Origin: Candidatus Saccharibacteria bacterium CG_4_10_14_0_2_um_filter_52_9
GTDB lineage: Bacteria > Actinomycetota > Acidimicrobiia > Acidimicrobiales > RAAP-2
DNA length: 64,000 nucleotides
Assembly (NCBI GenBank): GCA_903970515.1
Contig: CAJCJA010000037.1
Coordinates: forward strand, 1 to 64,000
Direction of reading: 5' to 3'
Shown here: positions 8,271 through 18,413 of the stretch, piece after piece
How the letters are laid out: every line of letters starts with the position of its first letter
Numbering within the stretch: position 1 is the first letter of the stretch
Notes under the pieces: generated by a model
Told to the model about the DNA's origin: nothing
Databases searched by the model: none
What the model saw: the letters and a program-made list of their open reading frames with translations, nothing else
Made by a program: the position numbers and the translations under genes

Positions 8271-9356
8271 ATGGCCGATCGTGAGTGGTTCGACACGGAC
8301 TACTACAAAGCATTAGGGCTTACGTCGAGCGCGACCGAAAAAGAGATCACGCGCGCGTATCGCAAACTCGCGAAGGAATTGCACCCCGACACCCATCCCG
8401 GTTCCGAGGAGAAGTTCAAAGAGGTCTCGGTCGCCTACGACGTGTTGGGCGACAAGGACAAGCGCAAGGAATACGACGAGATACGACGGCTCGGCGCGTC
8501 GGGTGGTTTTGCCCGAGGTGCGGGAGCAGGCGCCGGACCGGGTGGATTCAATTTCCAATCCGGTGACCTCGGTGACCTGGGCGACCTCTTCGGCGGGCTC
8601 TTTGGACAACGTCGTCCTCGCGCGCAGCGCGGCGCCGACTTAGAGACCGCGCTGCACCTGAGTTTCCGTGACGCGGTCATGGGAGTGACGACCAGCGTGC
8701 ACCTGCCGAGCGCCGAGGCGTGCCACACCTGCGGCGGGAGCGGCGCAGCGCCCGGCACCGGCTTCGTCACCTGTGAGCGCTGCCAGGGCAAGGGTGTGCT
8801 CAACGACGACCAGGGACCCTTCGCGATGTCGAGTGTGTGTCCCGTGTGTCAAGGACGGGGTGGGCGCATCGTCACGCCGTGTCCGACCTGTCAGGGCACG
8901 GGTCGCGAGCCCTCGAGTCGCCGGGTCAACGTGCGCATCCCGGCGGGGGTGATCGATGGTCAACGCATCCGTTTGAAGGGCAAGGGCAATCCCGGGACCC
9001 AAGGCGGCCCCGCGGGCGATCTGTTCGTCGACGTCCACGTCGCGCCCGACGCTCGATTCGATCGCAAGGGTCGAAACGTGACGACGAGCGTCAAGGTGCC
9101 CTTGACCGCAGCAATGCTCGGCACGACCGTGGAGGTCGAGACCCTCGACGAACCCGTGACCTTGAAGGTGCCGGCGGGGACCCAACCCATGACGACGATG
9201 CGGGTACGAGGTCGCGGTGTTCCTGCCGCCGGGAAACATCCGGCGGGCGATCTACTCGTGACGCTCAACGTCACGGTGCCCAAGAAGTTGAACAAGGAAC
9301 AACGTGCGCTCGTCGAGAAACTCGCGAACGCATTGCACGAGGAGGTAGAACCATGA
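8271..9356 (+). CDS. dnaJ: Chaperone DnaJ (Hsp40)
   Basis: Delivers substrates to DnaK and stimulates its ATPase. The 361-residue protein has a J domain with the HPD tripeptide in [10 protein letters not shown] (about residue 41), and a Gly/Phe-rich linker (about 76-115). The zinc-binding domain has four CxxCxGxG repeats ([32 protein letters not shown]), followed by the two C-terminal substrate-binding subdomains. This is a full type I DnaJ. The ATG follows the grpE TAA without a gap, and its stop overlaps the hspR start by four bases. Confidence 0.97.
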   Translation: MADREWFDTDYYKALGLTSSATEKEITRAYRKLAKELHPDTHPGSEEKFKEVSVAYDVLGDKDKRKEYDEIRRLGASGGFARGAGAGAGPGGFNFQSGDLGDLGDLFGGLFGQRRPRAQRGADLETALHLSFRDAVMGVTTSVHLPSAEACHTCGGSGAAPGTGFVTCERCQGKGVLNDDQGPFAMSSVCPVCQGRGGRIVTPCPTCQGTGREPSSRRVNVRIPAGVIDGQRIRLKGKGNPGTQGGPAGDLFVDVHVAPDARFDRKGRNVTTSVKVPLTAAMLGTTVEVETLDEPVTLKVPAGTQPMTTMRVRGRGVPAAGKHPAGDLLVTLNVTVPKKLNKEQRALVEKLANALHEEVEP

Positions 9357-9748
9357 CAGAACGACACCATCACGCCGTCTACGTGATCTCGGTCTTCGCC
9401 GAGCTCGCGGGCGTGCACCCGCAGACCCTTCGCAACTACGAGCGAAGTGGACTACTGCGACCACAGCGCACCAGTGGGGGATCGCGGCGTTTCTCCGACG
9501 CGGACCTTGCGGCCCTGCGTCGCATTCAAGAACTGACCAACGAGGGCGTCAACCTCGAAGGCGTGAAACGCATTATGCGCCTCGAAGCGGAGTTGGACGA
9601 AGCGAAGGACCAACTCGCTCAGAGTGCGTCCGCCGCGCGAACGAGCGTCGCCGAGGCGCACCGCCAGTACCGGCGCGACCTGGTGCCGGTGCAGAACACG
9701 ATCGCGATGTTCATCGACGCGCAACGTCGCTCGCGAGGAGGTGCGTGA
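9353..9748 (+). CDS. hspR: Heat shock repressor HspR (MerR family)
   Basis: Repressor of the dnaK operon that binds HAIR operators, in other actinobacteria with DnaK as corepressor. The 131-residue protein has a MerR-type winged helix starting at [19 protein letters not shown], then [21 protein letters not shown], and a C-terminal coiled coil. GGAGG lies seven bases before the ATG, which overlaps the dnaJ stop (ATGA). The frame is open far upstream inside dnaJ, but that is a shadow. The stop overlaps the clpB start as TGATG, so hspR output is tied to the operon it controls. Confidence 0.93.
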   Translation: MTERHHHAVYVISVFAELAGVHPQTLRNYERSGLLRPQRTSGGSRRFSDADLAALRRIQELTNEGVNLEGVKRIMRLEAELDEAKDQLAQSASAARTSVAEAHRQYRRDLVPVQNTIAMFIDAQRRSRGGA

Positions 9749-12237
9749 TGGCCCTCGATCCTCAACGTTGGACCGTCAAGACCCGTGAGGCATTTCAAGC
9801 GGCGACGACCCAGGCGGGCGCCGCGGGTAATCCGTACGTCACGCCGGCTCACCTGCTGCTCGCCCTGCTCAATCAGCCCGACGGCATCGCTCGACCGCTG
9901 TTGATCGCCGCCGACGTGGACCCGATCTCGGTCACCACCGCCTTGAGCGAGAAGGTGGCGAGTGAGCCGCGCGCCGTGGGTGGTTCCCAGCCGGGACTCT
10001 CGAACGAAGCGCGTCGTGGTCTCGAAGACGCCGACGAGCTGCGCGCGGACTTAGGCGATGAGTACTTGTCGGTCGATCACATCATCGTCGTCTGGTCCAC
10101 GCTGCTCGGCACGAACCGCGAGAACCTGCTGCAGGCGCTACGCGGCATCCGAGGTTCGGCGCGCATCACCTCAGAGCATCCCGAGGAGACCTTCGCCTCA
10201 CTCGATAAGTACGGACGCGACCTCACCGCCCTCGCTCGTGCCGGCAAACTCGATCCGGTCATCGGTCGCGACGACGAGATCCGTCGCGTCATCCAAGTGT
10301 TGTCGCGGCGCACGAAGAACAACCCGGTGCTGATTGGCGAACCGGGCGTCGGTAAGACGGCCATCGTCGAGGGGCTCGCGCTGCGCATCGTCGACGGTGA
10401 CGTTCCCGAGTCGCTACGTGATCGCAAGTTGATCGCTCTCGATCTCGGATCGATGGTCGCGGGCGCGAAGTACCGCGGTGAATTCGAAGAGCGCCTCAAG
10501 GCAGTGCTGAAAGAGATCCAGGACGCCGACGGCGACGTCATCACCTTCATCGACGAGTTGCACACGATCGTGGGCGCGGGCGCCGCGGAGGGTTCCATGG
10601 ATGCGGGCAACATGATCAAACCGCTCCTTGCGCGAGGCGAACTGCGCATGATTGGTGCGACGACTCTGGACGAGTATCGCAAGTACATCGAGAAGGACGC
10701 GGCCCTGGAGCGCCGTTTCCAGCAGGTCTTCGTCGGCGAGCCGTCGCTTGGGGACACGGTCGCGATTCTGCGAGGACTCAAGGAGCGCTACGAGGTACAT
10801 CACGGCGTGCGTATTCAAGACGCTGCGTTGGTGGCGGCCGCGACTCTGTCGCACCGTTACGTGCCGAACCGGAACCTTCCCGACAAAGCGATTGACCTCA
10901 TGGACGAAGCGGCATCCAAACTTCGCATCGAGATCGATTCGATGCCGACCGAACTCGACGTGGTGATTCGCCGCATCCGCCAGCTCGAGATCGAGCGAGT
11001 CGCACTCCAGAGCGAGACCGACGAACCGTCGCGCGAGCGCCTTGCGAAACTCGAAGAGGAGCTCGCCGATCTGCGCGAGAAATCCGACGGCCTGGCAGCC
11101 GCGTGGCAGGCGGAGAAACAAGCCATCGAGAAGATTCGCGGCGCCAAGCAGGAATTGGAGGATCGGCGCGCGGAGGCTGAGCGACTTGAGCGAGACGGCG
11201 ACTTGAGTGGTGCGGCAGCCCTTCGCTACGGCACGCTCCCAGAAGTGGAGAAGAGGATCGACGACGCCACTCGAGAATTGGGCGAGCTTCAAGCCAACGG
11301 GGCCTTCTTGAAAGAGGAGGTCGACGCGGAAGACATCGCCGAGGTGGTGAGTCGCTGGACTGGCGTGCCGGTCACCAAGTTGCTCGAGGGTGAAGTCGAC
11401 AAGCTCGTGCGCATGGAGACACTGCTGCATTCGCGCATCGTCGGACAAGACGAAGCGGTGAGCGCCGTCGCGAACGCCATCCGTCGCTCGCGCGCGGGCT
11501 TGTCGGATTCGAATCGACCCATTGGTTCGTTCCTGTTTCTAGGGCCCACGGGCGTGGGTAAGACCGAACTCGCTCGAGCGCTCGCGGAGTTCCTCTTCGA
11601 TGACGACAAGGCAATGGTGCGCCTCGACATGAGTGAGTACATGGAGAAGTTCTCCGTCAGTCGTCTCGTCGGCGCACCTCCCGGTTACGTGGGCTACGAA
11701 GAAGGGGGCCAACTGACCGAAGCCGTGCGTCGTCGCCCCTACGCGGTCGTCTTGCTGGACGAGATCGAAAAGGCGCATCCCGACGTTTTCAACATCTTGC
11801 TGCAAGTACTCGACGATGGGCGCCTGACTGATGGACAGGGACGCACTGTCGACTTCACGAACGTGGTGTTCATCATGACGAGCAACCTTGCGGGCGACCC
11901 TTCAGAATTCTTCCGACCTGAGTTCATCAACCGCATCGACGACATCATCAGATTCCGTCATCTCAATGAGGACGACCTGTCGATTATCGTCGGGGTCCAA
12001 TTGGGTCGTCTGCGACAACGCTTGGCGCAGCGTCGCCTCGCACTCGACGTCAGTCCCGCGGCGACCGCGGCGATAGCGCGCGAGGGCTACGACCGTGACT
12101 ACGGCGCGCGACCACTCAAGCGCGTCATCCAACGTCGCTTGGAAGATCCCTTGGCGCTCGCGGTGCTCGAAGGTGTGTTCAAGGAGGGCGACACCATCAG
12201 CGTCGATGAGGTCGACGGCGTGTTCTCGTTCCACTAA
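9748..12237 (+). CDS. clpB: ATP-dependent disaggregase ClpB
   Basis: Hexameric AAA+ machine that, with DnaK, pulls proteins out of aggregates. The 829-residue protein has the Clp N-domain (1-145), NBD1 with [15 protein letters not shown] (about 197) and [15 protein letters not shown], a coiled-coil middle domain (about 400-520), and NBD2 with [17 protein letters not shown] (about 600) and [16 protein letters not shown]. It is somewhat short: between MTSNL and [10 protein letters not shown] (about 711-725) only about eight residues remain where most ClpBs have 15-30. ATG 9748 has GAGGAGG six bases upstream. Only 60 bp separate it from purA, with no terminator seen. Confidence 0.97.
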   Translation: MALDPQRWTVKTREAFQAATTQAGAAGNPYVTPAHLLLALLNQPDGIARPLLIAADVDPISVTTALSEKVASEPRAVGGSQPGLSNEARRGLEDADELRADLGDEYLSVDHIIVVWSTLLGTNRENLLQALRGIRGSARITSEHPEETFASLDKYGRDLTALARAGKLDPVIGRDDEIRRVIQVLSRRTKNNPVLIGEPGVGKTAIVEGLALRIVDGDVPESLRDRKLIALDLGSMVAGAKYRGEFEERLKAVLKEIQDADGDVITFIDELHTIVGAGAAEGSMDAGNMIKPLLARGELRMIGATTLDEYRKYIEKDAALERRFQQVFVGEPSLGDTVAILRGLKERYEVHHGVRIQDAALVAAATLSHRYVPNRNLPDKAIDLMDEAASKLRIEIDSMPTELDVVIRRIRQLEIERVALQSETDEPSRERLAKLEEELADLREKSDGLAAAWQAEKQAIEKIRGAKQELEDRRAEAERLERDGDLSGAAALRYGTLPEVEKRIDDATRELGELQANGAFLKEEVDAEDIAEVVSRWTGVPVTKLLEGEVDKLVRMETLLHSRIVGQDEAVSAVANAIRRSRAGLSDSNRPIGSFLFLGPTGVGKTELARALAEFLFDDDKAMVRLDMSEYMEKFSVSRLVGAPPGYVGYEEGGQLTEAVRRRPYAVVLLDEIEKAHPDVFNILLQVLDDGRLTDGQGRTVDFTNVVFIMTSNLAGDPSEFFRPEFINRIDDIIRFRHLNEDDLSIIVGVQLGRLRQRLAQRRLALDVSPAATAAIAREGYDRDYGARPLKRVIQRRLEDPLALAVLEGVFKEGDTISVDEVDGVFSFH

Positions 12238-12297
12238 GAAGGAGCGTTTCGCGTCAGATAGACTAAGTGGGCAACGAGGCCAACTCGAGGGAGTCCA

Positions 12298-13575
12298 GTG
12301 CCCGCAACCGTAGTCGTCGGTACCCAGTGGGGTGACGAAGGAAAAGGGAAACTCACCGACCTCCTCTCTCGTGACATGGATATGGTCGTGCGCTACCAAG
12401 GTGGGCACAACGCTGGTCACCGCATCGTCGTTAACGGCGACGCGTTCGCGCTGCAACTTGTTCCTTCGGGCGTGCTCTATGAGCACATCACCCCGGTCAT
12501 TGGTAACGGCGTCGTCGTCGACCCCGCGGTGCTGCTCGCGGAACTCGATTCGCTCAGTGCCAAAGGCATCGACGTGTCGCGCCTCGTCGTCTCGGGCAAC
12601 GCGCACTTGATCATGCCCTATCACCAAGAGCTCGACCGATTGACCGAACGATTCCTCGGCAAGAATGCGCTCGGTACGACCAAGCGCGGTATCGGACCCG
12701 CGTACGCGGACAAGTCGTCGCGAGTCGGGCTACGCGTCCAGGACCTGCTCGACGCCAAGATCTTTCGCGAGAAGCTCGACGTGGTGTTGCACGAGAAGAA
12801 TCTCATTCTGAACAAGATCTACAACCGTCCTTCGATCAGTGCAACGGACATCACCGCGAAGTATCTCGACGAGATGGCGCCGCGTATCGCGCCGATGATC
12901 GCCGACACGGTCGCGATCGTGCACAACGCACTCGACCGCGGTGAGCGTATTCTCCTCGAAGGCGCACAAGCGACCTTCCTTGACCTCGATCACGGCACGT
13001 ATCCCTTCGTCACGTCGTCGAATCCCGTCGCCGGTGGCGCGTGCACAGGTTCGGGTCTCGGACCTCGCGACTTGACGGGCATCGTGGGGATCGCCAAGGC
13101 CTACGTCACGCGCGTTGGGGCGGGTCCGTTCCCCACCGAGCTGGACGGCGATATGGCAGAACTCTTGGTGGAGCGGGGTCACGAATTCGGTACCAACACC
13201 GGGCGACGACGACGCGTCGGTTGGTTCGATGCGGTAATGGCTCGTCAGGCGGCGCGGCTCAACTCGCTCAGTGCGATCGCGCTCACGAAACTCGACGTGC
13301 TCGACACGCTCGAGGAGATCAAGGTGTGCGTTGGATACGACGCTGGTGGAGTCCGATACGACTATCCGCCCTATCACCAGTCGGTGTTGCACGACGTGAC
13401 GCCGATCTATGAAGTGCTGCCGGGCTGGCAGAGTGACCTCACCTCCTTTACGAGCTACGACCAGTTGCCCGACAAGGCGAAGGGTTACGTCACGTTCCTG
13501 GAGGGCGTCATTGGCGTCCCGATCTCGGTCGTCGGCGTCGGTCCAGGGCGAGAGCAGTTCGTGCGCCCATCGTGA
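12298..13575 (+). CDS. purA: Adenylosuccinate synthetase
   Basis: Uses GTP to join IMP and aspartate into adenylosuccinate, the first AMP-specific step. The 425-residue enzyme begins with the GTP-binding [17 protein letters not shown] and YQGGHNAGH, and carries [35 protein letters not shown] and [17 protein letters not shown] 12298 follows GAGGGAG at a normal distance. It opens a purine gene run (purA-D-B-C-S-Q-X-L) immediately downstream of clpB, and its stop overlaps the purD start by four bases. Confidence 0.98.
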   Translation: MPATVVVGTQWGDEGKGKLTDLLSRDMDMVVRYQGGHNAGHRIVVNGDAFALQLVPSGVLYEHITPVIGNGVVVDPAVLLAELDSLSAKGIDVSRLVVSGNAHLIMPYHQELDRLTERFLGKNALGTTKRGIGPAYADKSSRVGLRVQDLLDAKIFREKLDVVLHEKNLILNKIYNRPSISATDITAKYLDEMAPRIAPMIADTVAIVHNALDRGERILLEGAQATFLDLDHGTYPFVTSSNPVAGGACTGSGLGPRDLTGIVGIAKAYVTRVGAGPFPTELDGDMAELLVERGHEFGTNTGRRRRVGWFDAVMARQAARLNSLSAIALTKLDVLDTLEEIKVCVGYDAGGVRYDYPPYHQSVLHDVTPIYEVLPGWQSDLTSFTSYDQLPDKAKGYVTFLEGVIGVPISVVGVGPGREQFVRPS

Positions 13576-14813
13576 GCCGCAGTGTCGTGATCGGATCGGG
13601 CGCGCGCGAGCACGCACTGGCGTGGGCGCTTTCGCGTAGCGGCGACGTCGTCGTGACGCCGGGCAACGCCGGTATCGCCGCGCACGGCATCTCGTGCGTC
13701 GAGACCCCGGCGACCGAGTTGGACGCCGACTTGTTCGTCGTCGGACCCGAGGAACCGCTCGTGAGTGGACTCGCCGATCGGTTGCGAGAGCAGGGAAAGG
13801 TGGTCGTGGGACCCGGGCGCGACGGTGCGCAACTCGAAGGTTCCAAGGCGTACATGAAGGAGTTCCTCGTCGCGGCGGGAGTGCCGACGGCGCGCTACGG
13901 GGCGTTTCGCGACGAAGCGGACGCGGTCGCGTTCCTCGAGACGATGCAAGCGCCGTACGTGATCAAAACGGATGGTCTGGCCGCGGGTAAGGGCGTGCTG
14001 GTTACCAACGACTTCGACGAGGCGCGCCGCGACGTCGAGGACAAATTACGCGGCGTGGTATTCGCCGGCGCGGGTTCGACGGTCGTCATCGAGGAAGGCC
14101 TCAAGGGCGAGGAGTGTTCGCTCACGGTGTTATGCGATGGTACGAACGTCGTGCCCCTCGTCGCCGCGCAGGACTTCAAGCGATTGGGCGAGAAGGACGA
14201 AGGTCCGAACACCGGTGGCATGGGCGCGTACGCGCCAATGCTGCAAATTGATGGACGACTCGAGGACGAACTGATGCGTACGATCCTTCATCCCACGCTG
14301 AAGGAACTCAAGATGCGCGGCATTGACTATCGCGGCGTGCTTTATGCCGGCATCATGCTCACTCCCGATGGACCCAAACTGCTCGAGTACAACGTACGCT
14401 TCGGCGATCCCGAAACCGAAGTCCTCGCGCCCCTCTACGGCGCGGAGCTCTTCGGGCTCCTACACGCGACGGGAACCGGCGCTCTTGGAACGGTCGCATC
14501 GACCAGCGATTTTGCCGTCACCGTCGTGCTCGCCGCGCATGGGTATCCATCCTCGCCTCGTCAAGGCGACGTCATAAACGGACTCGGGTCCGATGGGCAA
14601 CTCGCGACACCTCACGAGGGCGTCACCATCTTTCACGCCGGCACTCGTCGTGACCGCGACGGTCGCTTCGTGACTTCGGGTGGACGCGTACTCGCGGTCA
14701 CCGGCGTCGGATCATCGATGGCGCTCGCGCGAAAGCGCTCCTATGACGCGGCGACGCTCGTAACCTTTGAGGGAAGGGTGATGCGTTCCGACATCGCCCT
14801 TGCCGTGATCTAG
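13572..14813 (+). CDS. purD: Phosphoribosylamine-glycine ligase (GAR synthetase)
   Basis: Second step of de novo purine synthesis, an ATP-grasp ligase joining phosphoribosylamine and glycine. The 413-residue protein shows [15 protein letters not shown] at the N-terminus, [16 protein letters not shown], the ATP-grasp [39 protein letters not shown] and [14 protein letters not shown]. The GTG start overlaps the purA stop (GTGA), indicating coupled translation. AGAGGAG spanning its stop serves purB. Confidence 0.97.
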   Translation: MSRSVVIGSGAREHALAWALSRSGDVVVTPGNAGIAAHGISCVETPATELDADLFVVGPEEPLVSGLADRLREQGKVVVGPGRDGAQLEGSKAYMKEFLVAAGVPTARYGAFRDEADAVAFLETMQAPYVIKTDGLAAGKGVLVTNDFDEARRDVEDKLRGVVFAGAGSTVVIEEGLKGEECSLTVLCDGTNVVPLVAAQDFKRLGEKDEGPNTGGMGAYAPMLQIDGRLEDELMRTILHPTLKELKMRGIDYRGVLYAGIMLTPDGPKLLEYNVRFGDPETEVLAPLYGAELFGLLHATGTGALGTVASTSDFAVTVVLAAHGYPSSPRQGDVINGLGSDGQLATPHEGVTIFHAGTRRDRDGRFVTSGGRVLAVTGVGSSMALARKRSYDAATLVTFEGRVMRSDIALAVI

Positions 14814-14822
14814 AGGAGTGAC

Positions 14823-16130
14823 ATGATCTCGAGGTACTCTCCCCCCGACGTCGCCGCACTGTTCAGTGACGAGAACCGGTTCGACACGATGCTCGAGGTG
14901 GAGCTCCTCGCCGCCGAGGCGCTGGCGAAGGAAGGTGTGCTGCCGGATAAAGACGTCGCGGTGTTGCGGGCTCGACGCCCGGTGGTTGATGCGGCGTTCG
15001 TCGCCGATGTCGATGCCCGAGAGCAAATCACGAACCACGACACCGCCGCGTTCGTCGACGTGGTCCAGTCGAGGATCGGTTTACCGGAGGGCGCGTGGAT
15101 CCACTACGGCCTGACGTCCTCGGACGTCGTCGACACGGCGTTGTGCCACACGTTGAGTCGCGCCATGGACATCGTCATCAACGAAGCGCTCGCGTTTCGC
15201 GACGCCCTCACGACACGGGCGTTCGAGACGATTGATTGGCCCATCACGGGACGCACGCACGGCATGCACGCCGAACCCACGACCTACGGGGCGAAATTCT
15301 CCCTCTTTGCCTTGCAAGTGCAGCGCGACATCGAGCGCGCGCAACACGCGCGAGGTGCCATCGCCGTGGGCAAACTGTCTGGCGCGGTGGGCACGTATTC
15401 GAATATCGACCCTTCGGTGGAGGCGTACGTCTGTGCGACCCTCGGACTAGTACCCGTGCCCGCGACGCAAGTCATCGCCCGCGATCGCCACGCTGAAGTG
15501 CTCTACGCGCTGGCGGCGCTCGGTACCTCCATGGAGCAGTTCGCCCTCGAGGTGCGTCTCTTGGCCCGCAGCGAGGTGGGCGAAGCCGAAGAGCCCTTTG
15601 GTGTCGGACAAAAGGGATCATCGGCGATGCCGCACAAACGAAACCCCGTCTTGTCCGAGCGTCTGTGCGGTCTGAGCAGAATCCTTCGTGGTTATCTCGT
15701 CGCGGGTCTCGAGGACGTGGCACTGTGGCACGAACGCGACATCTCACACTCGAGCGTCGAGCGAGTCGTCCTGCCCGACGCGTTGCAGTTGTGCGTGTAC
15801 ATGTTGCGAAAGGCGACCGGGTTGGCAACCGGGTTGGTGTTGCACCCCGAGCGAGCACTTGAGAATTTGACGACGACCTCGCTCGGCCTCGTGTTCTCCC
15901 AATCGGTGTTGCTCGCGCTCGTGGATTCGGGTATGGCCCGCGACGACGCGTATCGCATCGTGCAGGCGTGTGCGCGCACCGCGGTCGAAGAGCGACGAAA
16001 TTTCCGTGACGTGGTGAGCGATGAACCTGCCGTGACGCTGAGCAACGATACACTCGAGAAGTGTTTCGACGCACAGCGACTGCTCGCACACCGAGGTCGA
16101 TTCCTTGAGGCGTTAACGTGGGCGAGGTGA
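14823..16130 (+). CDS. purB: Adenylosuccinate lyase
   Basis: Fumarase-superfamily enzyme acting twice in purine synthesis, on SAICAR and on adenylosuccinate. The 435-residue protein carries the family signature GSSAMPHKRNP, the THGMHAEPT segment with a catalytic His, and GLTSSDVVDTAL. ATG 14823 has AGGAG four bases upstream. The 3' end overlaps the purC start by 13 bases. Length and domain layout are normal for the bacterial short form. Confidence 0.97.
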   Translation: MISRYSPPDVAALFSDENRFDTMLEVELLAAEALAKEGVLPDKDVAVLRARRPVVDAAFVADVDAREQITNHDTAAFVDVVQSRIGLPEGAWIHYGLTSSDVVDTALCHTLSRAMDIVINEALAFRDALTTRAFETIDWPITGRTHGMHAEPTTYGAKFSLFALQVQRDIERAQHARGAIAVGKLSGAVGTYSNIDPSVEAYVCATLGLVPVPATQVIARDRHAEVLYALAALGTSMEQFALEVRLLARSEVGEAEEPFGVGQKGSSAMPHKRNPVLSERLCGLSRILRGYLVAGLEDVALWHERDISHSSVERVVLPDALQLCVYMLRKATGLATGLVLHPERALENLTTTSLGLVFSQSVLLALVDSGMARDDAYRIVQACARTAVEERRNFRDVVSDEPAVTLSNDTLEKCFDAQRLLAHRGRFLEALTWAR

Positions 16131-17017
16131 CGCGCGAGTTGCGCCACGTGTACTCGGGTAAGGTGCGCGACCTCTATGAGATCGATGACGAGCACCTCTT
16201 GATGGTGGCGTCAGATCGTTTGAGTGCCTTTGACGTCGTCATGAATGAACTGCTACCCCAGAAGGGTCGCGTCCTGACAGGCTTGACGAATTTCTGGTTG
16301 GTGGATGCAGCGAGTGACGTCAAGCATTCTTTGGTGTCGTGTAATCCACTCGTTATTGACGCGACGGCGTCTGGCTTCCTGGAGCGAACCGAGTGGCACG
16401 GGCGCAGCATGCTCGTGCGACGCTGCGAGATGCTGAACATCGAATGCGTCGTGCGCGGTCGCCTGGCGGGACAGGCGTACGACGAATACGTGGCTCGAGG
16501 AACCGTGCATGGAATGAGCGTCCCATCAGGTATGAAGCTCACTGACGCCTTCGTGACCCCACTGTTCACCCCCTCGACGAAAGAATCCTCAGGACACGAC
16601 ATCAATATCGGGCTTGATGCCGCGCGCGACATCGTCGGCGCGGACGCCCTCGACGAAGCCATGTCGATCTGCCTCTCTCTCTTCGCGACGGCTTCGGACG
16701 TGCTCGCCGCCGCGGGTCTGATCCTCGCGGACACGAAGTTCGAACTCGGTTACCTCGACGGTGCGCTCGTGGTGTGCGACGAGGTGGTGACGCCCGATTC
16801 GTCGCGGATCTGGCCCGCGGAGTTCGTGCGTTCGGGCGAGACGCCGCCGTCGTTCGACAAACAGCCATTTCGTGACTGGCTCTCGTCCCAGGGTTGGGAC
16901 CGTACGCCACCGCCACCGACGATTCCTTCCGACATCATCGACATCACGTCTCGACGCTACGTTGAGTGCTACGAGCGAGTGACCGGACACTCGCTCACTG
17001 ACTGGTACGGTGAGTAG
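16118..17017 (+). CDS. purC: SAICAR synthetase
   Basis: Adds aspartate to CAIR with ATP in purine synthesis. The 299-residue protein has the N-terminal YSGKVRDLYEI nucleotide-binding loop, DRLSAFDVVMNE, VVRGRLAGQAYDEY, FTPSTKESSGHDINI and LADTKFELGYLDG, and ends with SSRIWPAEFVRSGETPPSFDKQ, as in the longer PurC class. GTG 16118 has GAGG seven bases upstream and overlaps purB; an in-frame GTG at 16127 is a possible shorter start. Confidence 0.96.
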   Translation: MGEVTRELRHVYSGKVRDLYEIDDEHLLMVASDRLSAFDVVMNELLPQKGRVLTGLTNFWLVDAASDVKHSLVSCNPLVIDATASGFLERTEWHGRSMLVRRCEMLNIECVVRGRLAGQAYDEYVARGTVHGMSVPSGMKLTDAFVTPLFTPSTKESSGHDINIGLDAARDIVGADALDEAMSICLSLFATASDVLAAAGLILADTKFELGYLDGALVVCDEVVTPDSSRIWPAEFVRSGETPPSFDKQPFRDWLSSQGWDRTPPPPTIPSDIIDITSRRYVECYERVTGHSLTDWYGE

Positions 17018-17019
17018 AC

Positions 17020-17274
17020 GTGAACTACCCCGTTATTGTCGACGTGACCTTGCGTCACGGGATCGCCGACCCTGAGGGAGCCACGATTGAGCGAGCACTG
17101 CCGGCACTTGGCTTCACCGGCGTCACGAACATGCGTGCGGGCAAGTCGTTTCGAATGGACATCGACGCCGAAAGCGAGTCCGCCGCGCTCGAGAAGGCGG
17201 CCGCACTCGCGCAACGTCTCCTTTCGAATCCCGTGATCGAGAACGCCTCTGCTCGTAGTGGCGCCAAAGGTTAG
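17020..17274 (+). CDS. purS: FGAM synthase subunit PurS
   Basis: Small structural subunit that joins PurQ and PurL into a working formylglycinamidine ribonucleotide synthase. The 84-residue protein shows VDVTLRHGIADPEGATIERAL and the ending EKAAALAQRLLSNPVIENA, characteristic of PurS. GTG start two bases after the purC stop. Its presence fits the split Gram-positive/archaeal type of FGAM synthase, and purQ and purL both lie downstream. Confidence 0.95.
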   Translation: MNYPVIVDVTLRHGIADPEGATIERALPALGFTGVTNMRAGKSFRMDIDAESESAALEKAAALAQRLLSNPVIENASARSGAKG

Positions 17275-17280
17275 GTCGTC

Positions 17281-17949
17281 GTGAAAATTGGTGTCGTCGT
17301 CTTTCCCGGTTCGAACTGCGAATATGACGCGCTCAACGCCGTGCAGTCACTGGGGGTGGAGGCGGAATTCATCTGGCACACGAATACCGACGTCGAAGGC
17401 TTCGACGGCGTGATTTTGCCGGGCGGATTTGCGCACGGCGACTATCTTCGCCCCGGCGCCATTGCCCGATTCTCACCGGTGATGGAGGCGGTCGCCCGCT
17501 TCGCGTCCTCGGGAGGCGCTGTTTTGGGCATTTGTAACGGCTTTCAGGTGCTCACCGAGGCGGGTCTGCTGCCCGGTGCGCTACAGAAGAACGCGGGGCT
17601 CACCTTTCTATGTCAGCCCACCACTCTCGTCGTCGAATCCACCGCGTCGGTGCTGACGAGGGGGGCGACCAAAGGTCAAGAACTCGTCGTGCCGATTAAC
17701 CACTTCTCTGGCGCCTACACCTGTGATGACGCGACGCTCGCCTCACTCGAGGCGAATGACCAGATCGTGCTTCGCTATACGCAGAACCCGAACGGTTCAC
17801 GCGACGACATCGCGGGCGTGCGCAACGTCGAAGGCAACGTCGTGGGACTCATGCCTCACCCCGAGCGTGCAATGTCGACCCTGCTCGGAAGTGCCGACGG
17901 TCGCGTCCTTCTCGAGGGCTTCGTGCGCGCTCCGGTGGGCGCCCACTAG
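17281..17949 (+). CDS. purQ: FGAM synthase glutaminase subunit PurQ
   Basis: Class I glutamine amidotransferase that supplies ammonia to PurL. The 222-residue protein has VVFPGSNCEYDAL, PGGFAHGDYLRPGAIA, the nucleophile Cys in LGICNGFQVLTEAGLLPGAL and the catalytic His-Glu in LMPHPERAM. GTG start six bases after the purS stop. The next purine gene, purL, is displaced by an intervening membrane protein gene. Confidence 0.97.
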   Translation: MKIGVVVFPGSNCEYDALNAVQSLGVEAEFIWHTNTDVEGFDGVILPGGFAHGDYLRPGAIARFSPVMEAVARFASSGGAVLGICNGFQVLTEAGLLPGALQKNAGLTFLCQPTTLVVESTASVLTRGATKGQELVVPINHFSGAYTCDDATLASLEANDQIVLRYTQNPNGSRDDIAGVRNVEGNVVGLMPHPERAMSTLLGSADGRVLLEGFVRAPVGAH

Positions 17950-17960
17950 TTTCTGCGTCG

Positions 17961-18404
17961 ATGACGTCGTCGATTCGCCGGCTCATCAAAGTTTGCTATT
18001 TGCTCGCGTTCATCATCGTGGCCTATTGGGTGCTGTGGTTCGCCCATCGTTCGCTCGTCGCGACAGAGACTACGAAGGTCTACGTGAATTTCGAACAGGC
18101 CTTTCCACTCGCCGATGGTTTCATCGTGGTCTTGCTCCTTCTTTCGGCGTGGGCGTTGCGTCGAAGGTCATCGCTCGCGGTCCTGTTCCTTCTTTTGGGT
18201 GCCGGTTCAGGTTTCTACCTCGGGGGCATGGACGTGTTGTTCGACCTCGAACACGGCATCTGGCTGAAGGGCGCCAACGGGATCATCGAGTTGTGCATCA
18301 ACATCGCCACCTTCGCCGCCGCCGCGTCACTCGCGCGTTTCACGTGGCGCGCACGGCGCGAACTCGATTCGGATGCGGCGAGTACCGCACCAAGCGCCAA
18401 GTAG
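17961..18404 (+). CDS. Four-helix membrane protein of unknown function inside the purine operon
   Basis: A 147-residue protein with four predicted membrane helices (about residues 8-28, 50-66, 70-90 and 105-125), Arg-rich connecting segments, and a short Ala/Ser-rich cytoplasmic tail. I do not recognise a family. It lies 11 bases after purQ and 9 bases before purL on the same strand, so it is almost certainly cotranscribed with the FGAM synthase genes. Nothing in the sequence ties it to purine chemistry; a transport or membrane role is only a guess. Confidence 0.75.
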   Translation: MTSSIRRLIKVCYLLAFIIVAYWVLWFAHRSLVATETTKVYVNFEQAFPLADGFIVVLLLLSAWALRRRSSLAVLFLLLGAGSGFYLGGMDVLFDLEHGIWLKGANGIIELCINIATFAAAASLARFTWRARRELDSDAASTAPSAK

Positions 18405-18413
18405 TTTGGAGGA

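Noticed and set aside
8837-9352. Upstream extension of hspR through dnaJ
   Set aside because: The frame is open but lies within dnaJ zinc-finger and substrate-binding coding sequence; HspR begins at the ATG with GGAGG upstream.
10414-11448. Long antisense frame (about 344 codons) opposite clpB
   Set aside because: It lies entirely inside the intact clpB gene, has skewed composition and shows no domain; a shadow of GC-rich codons.
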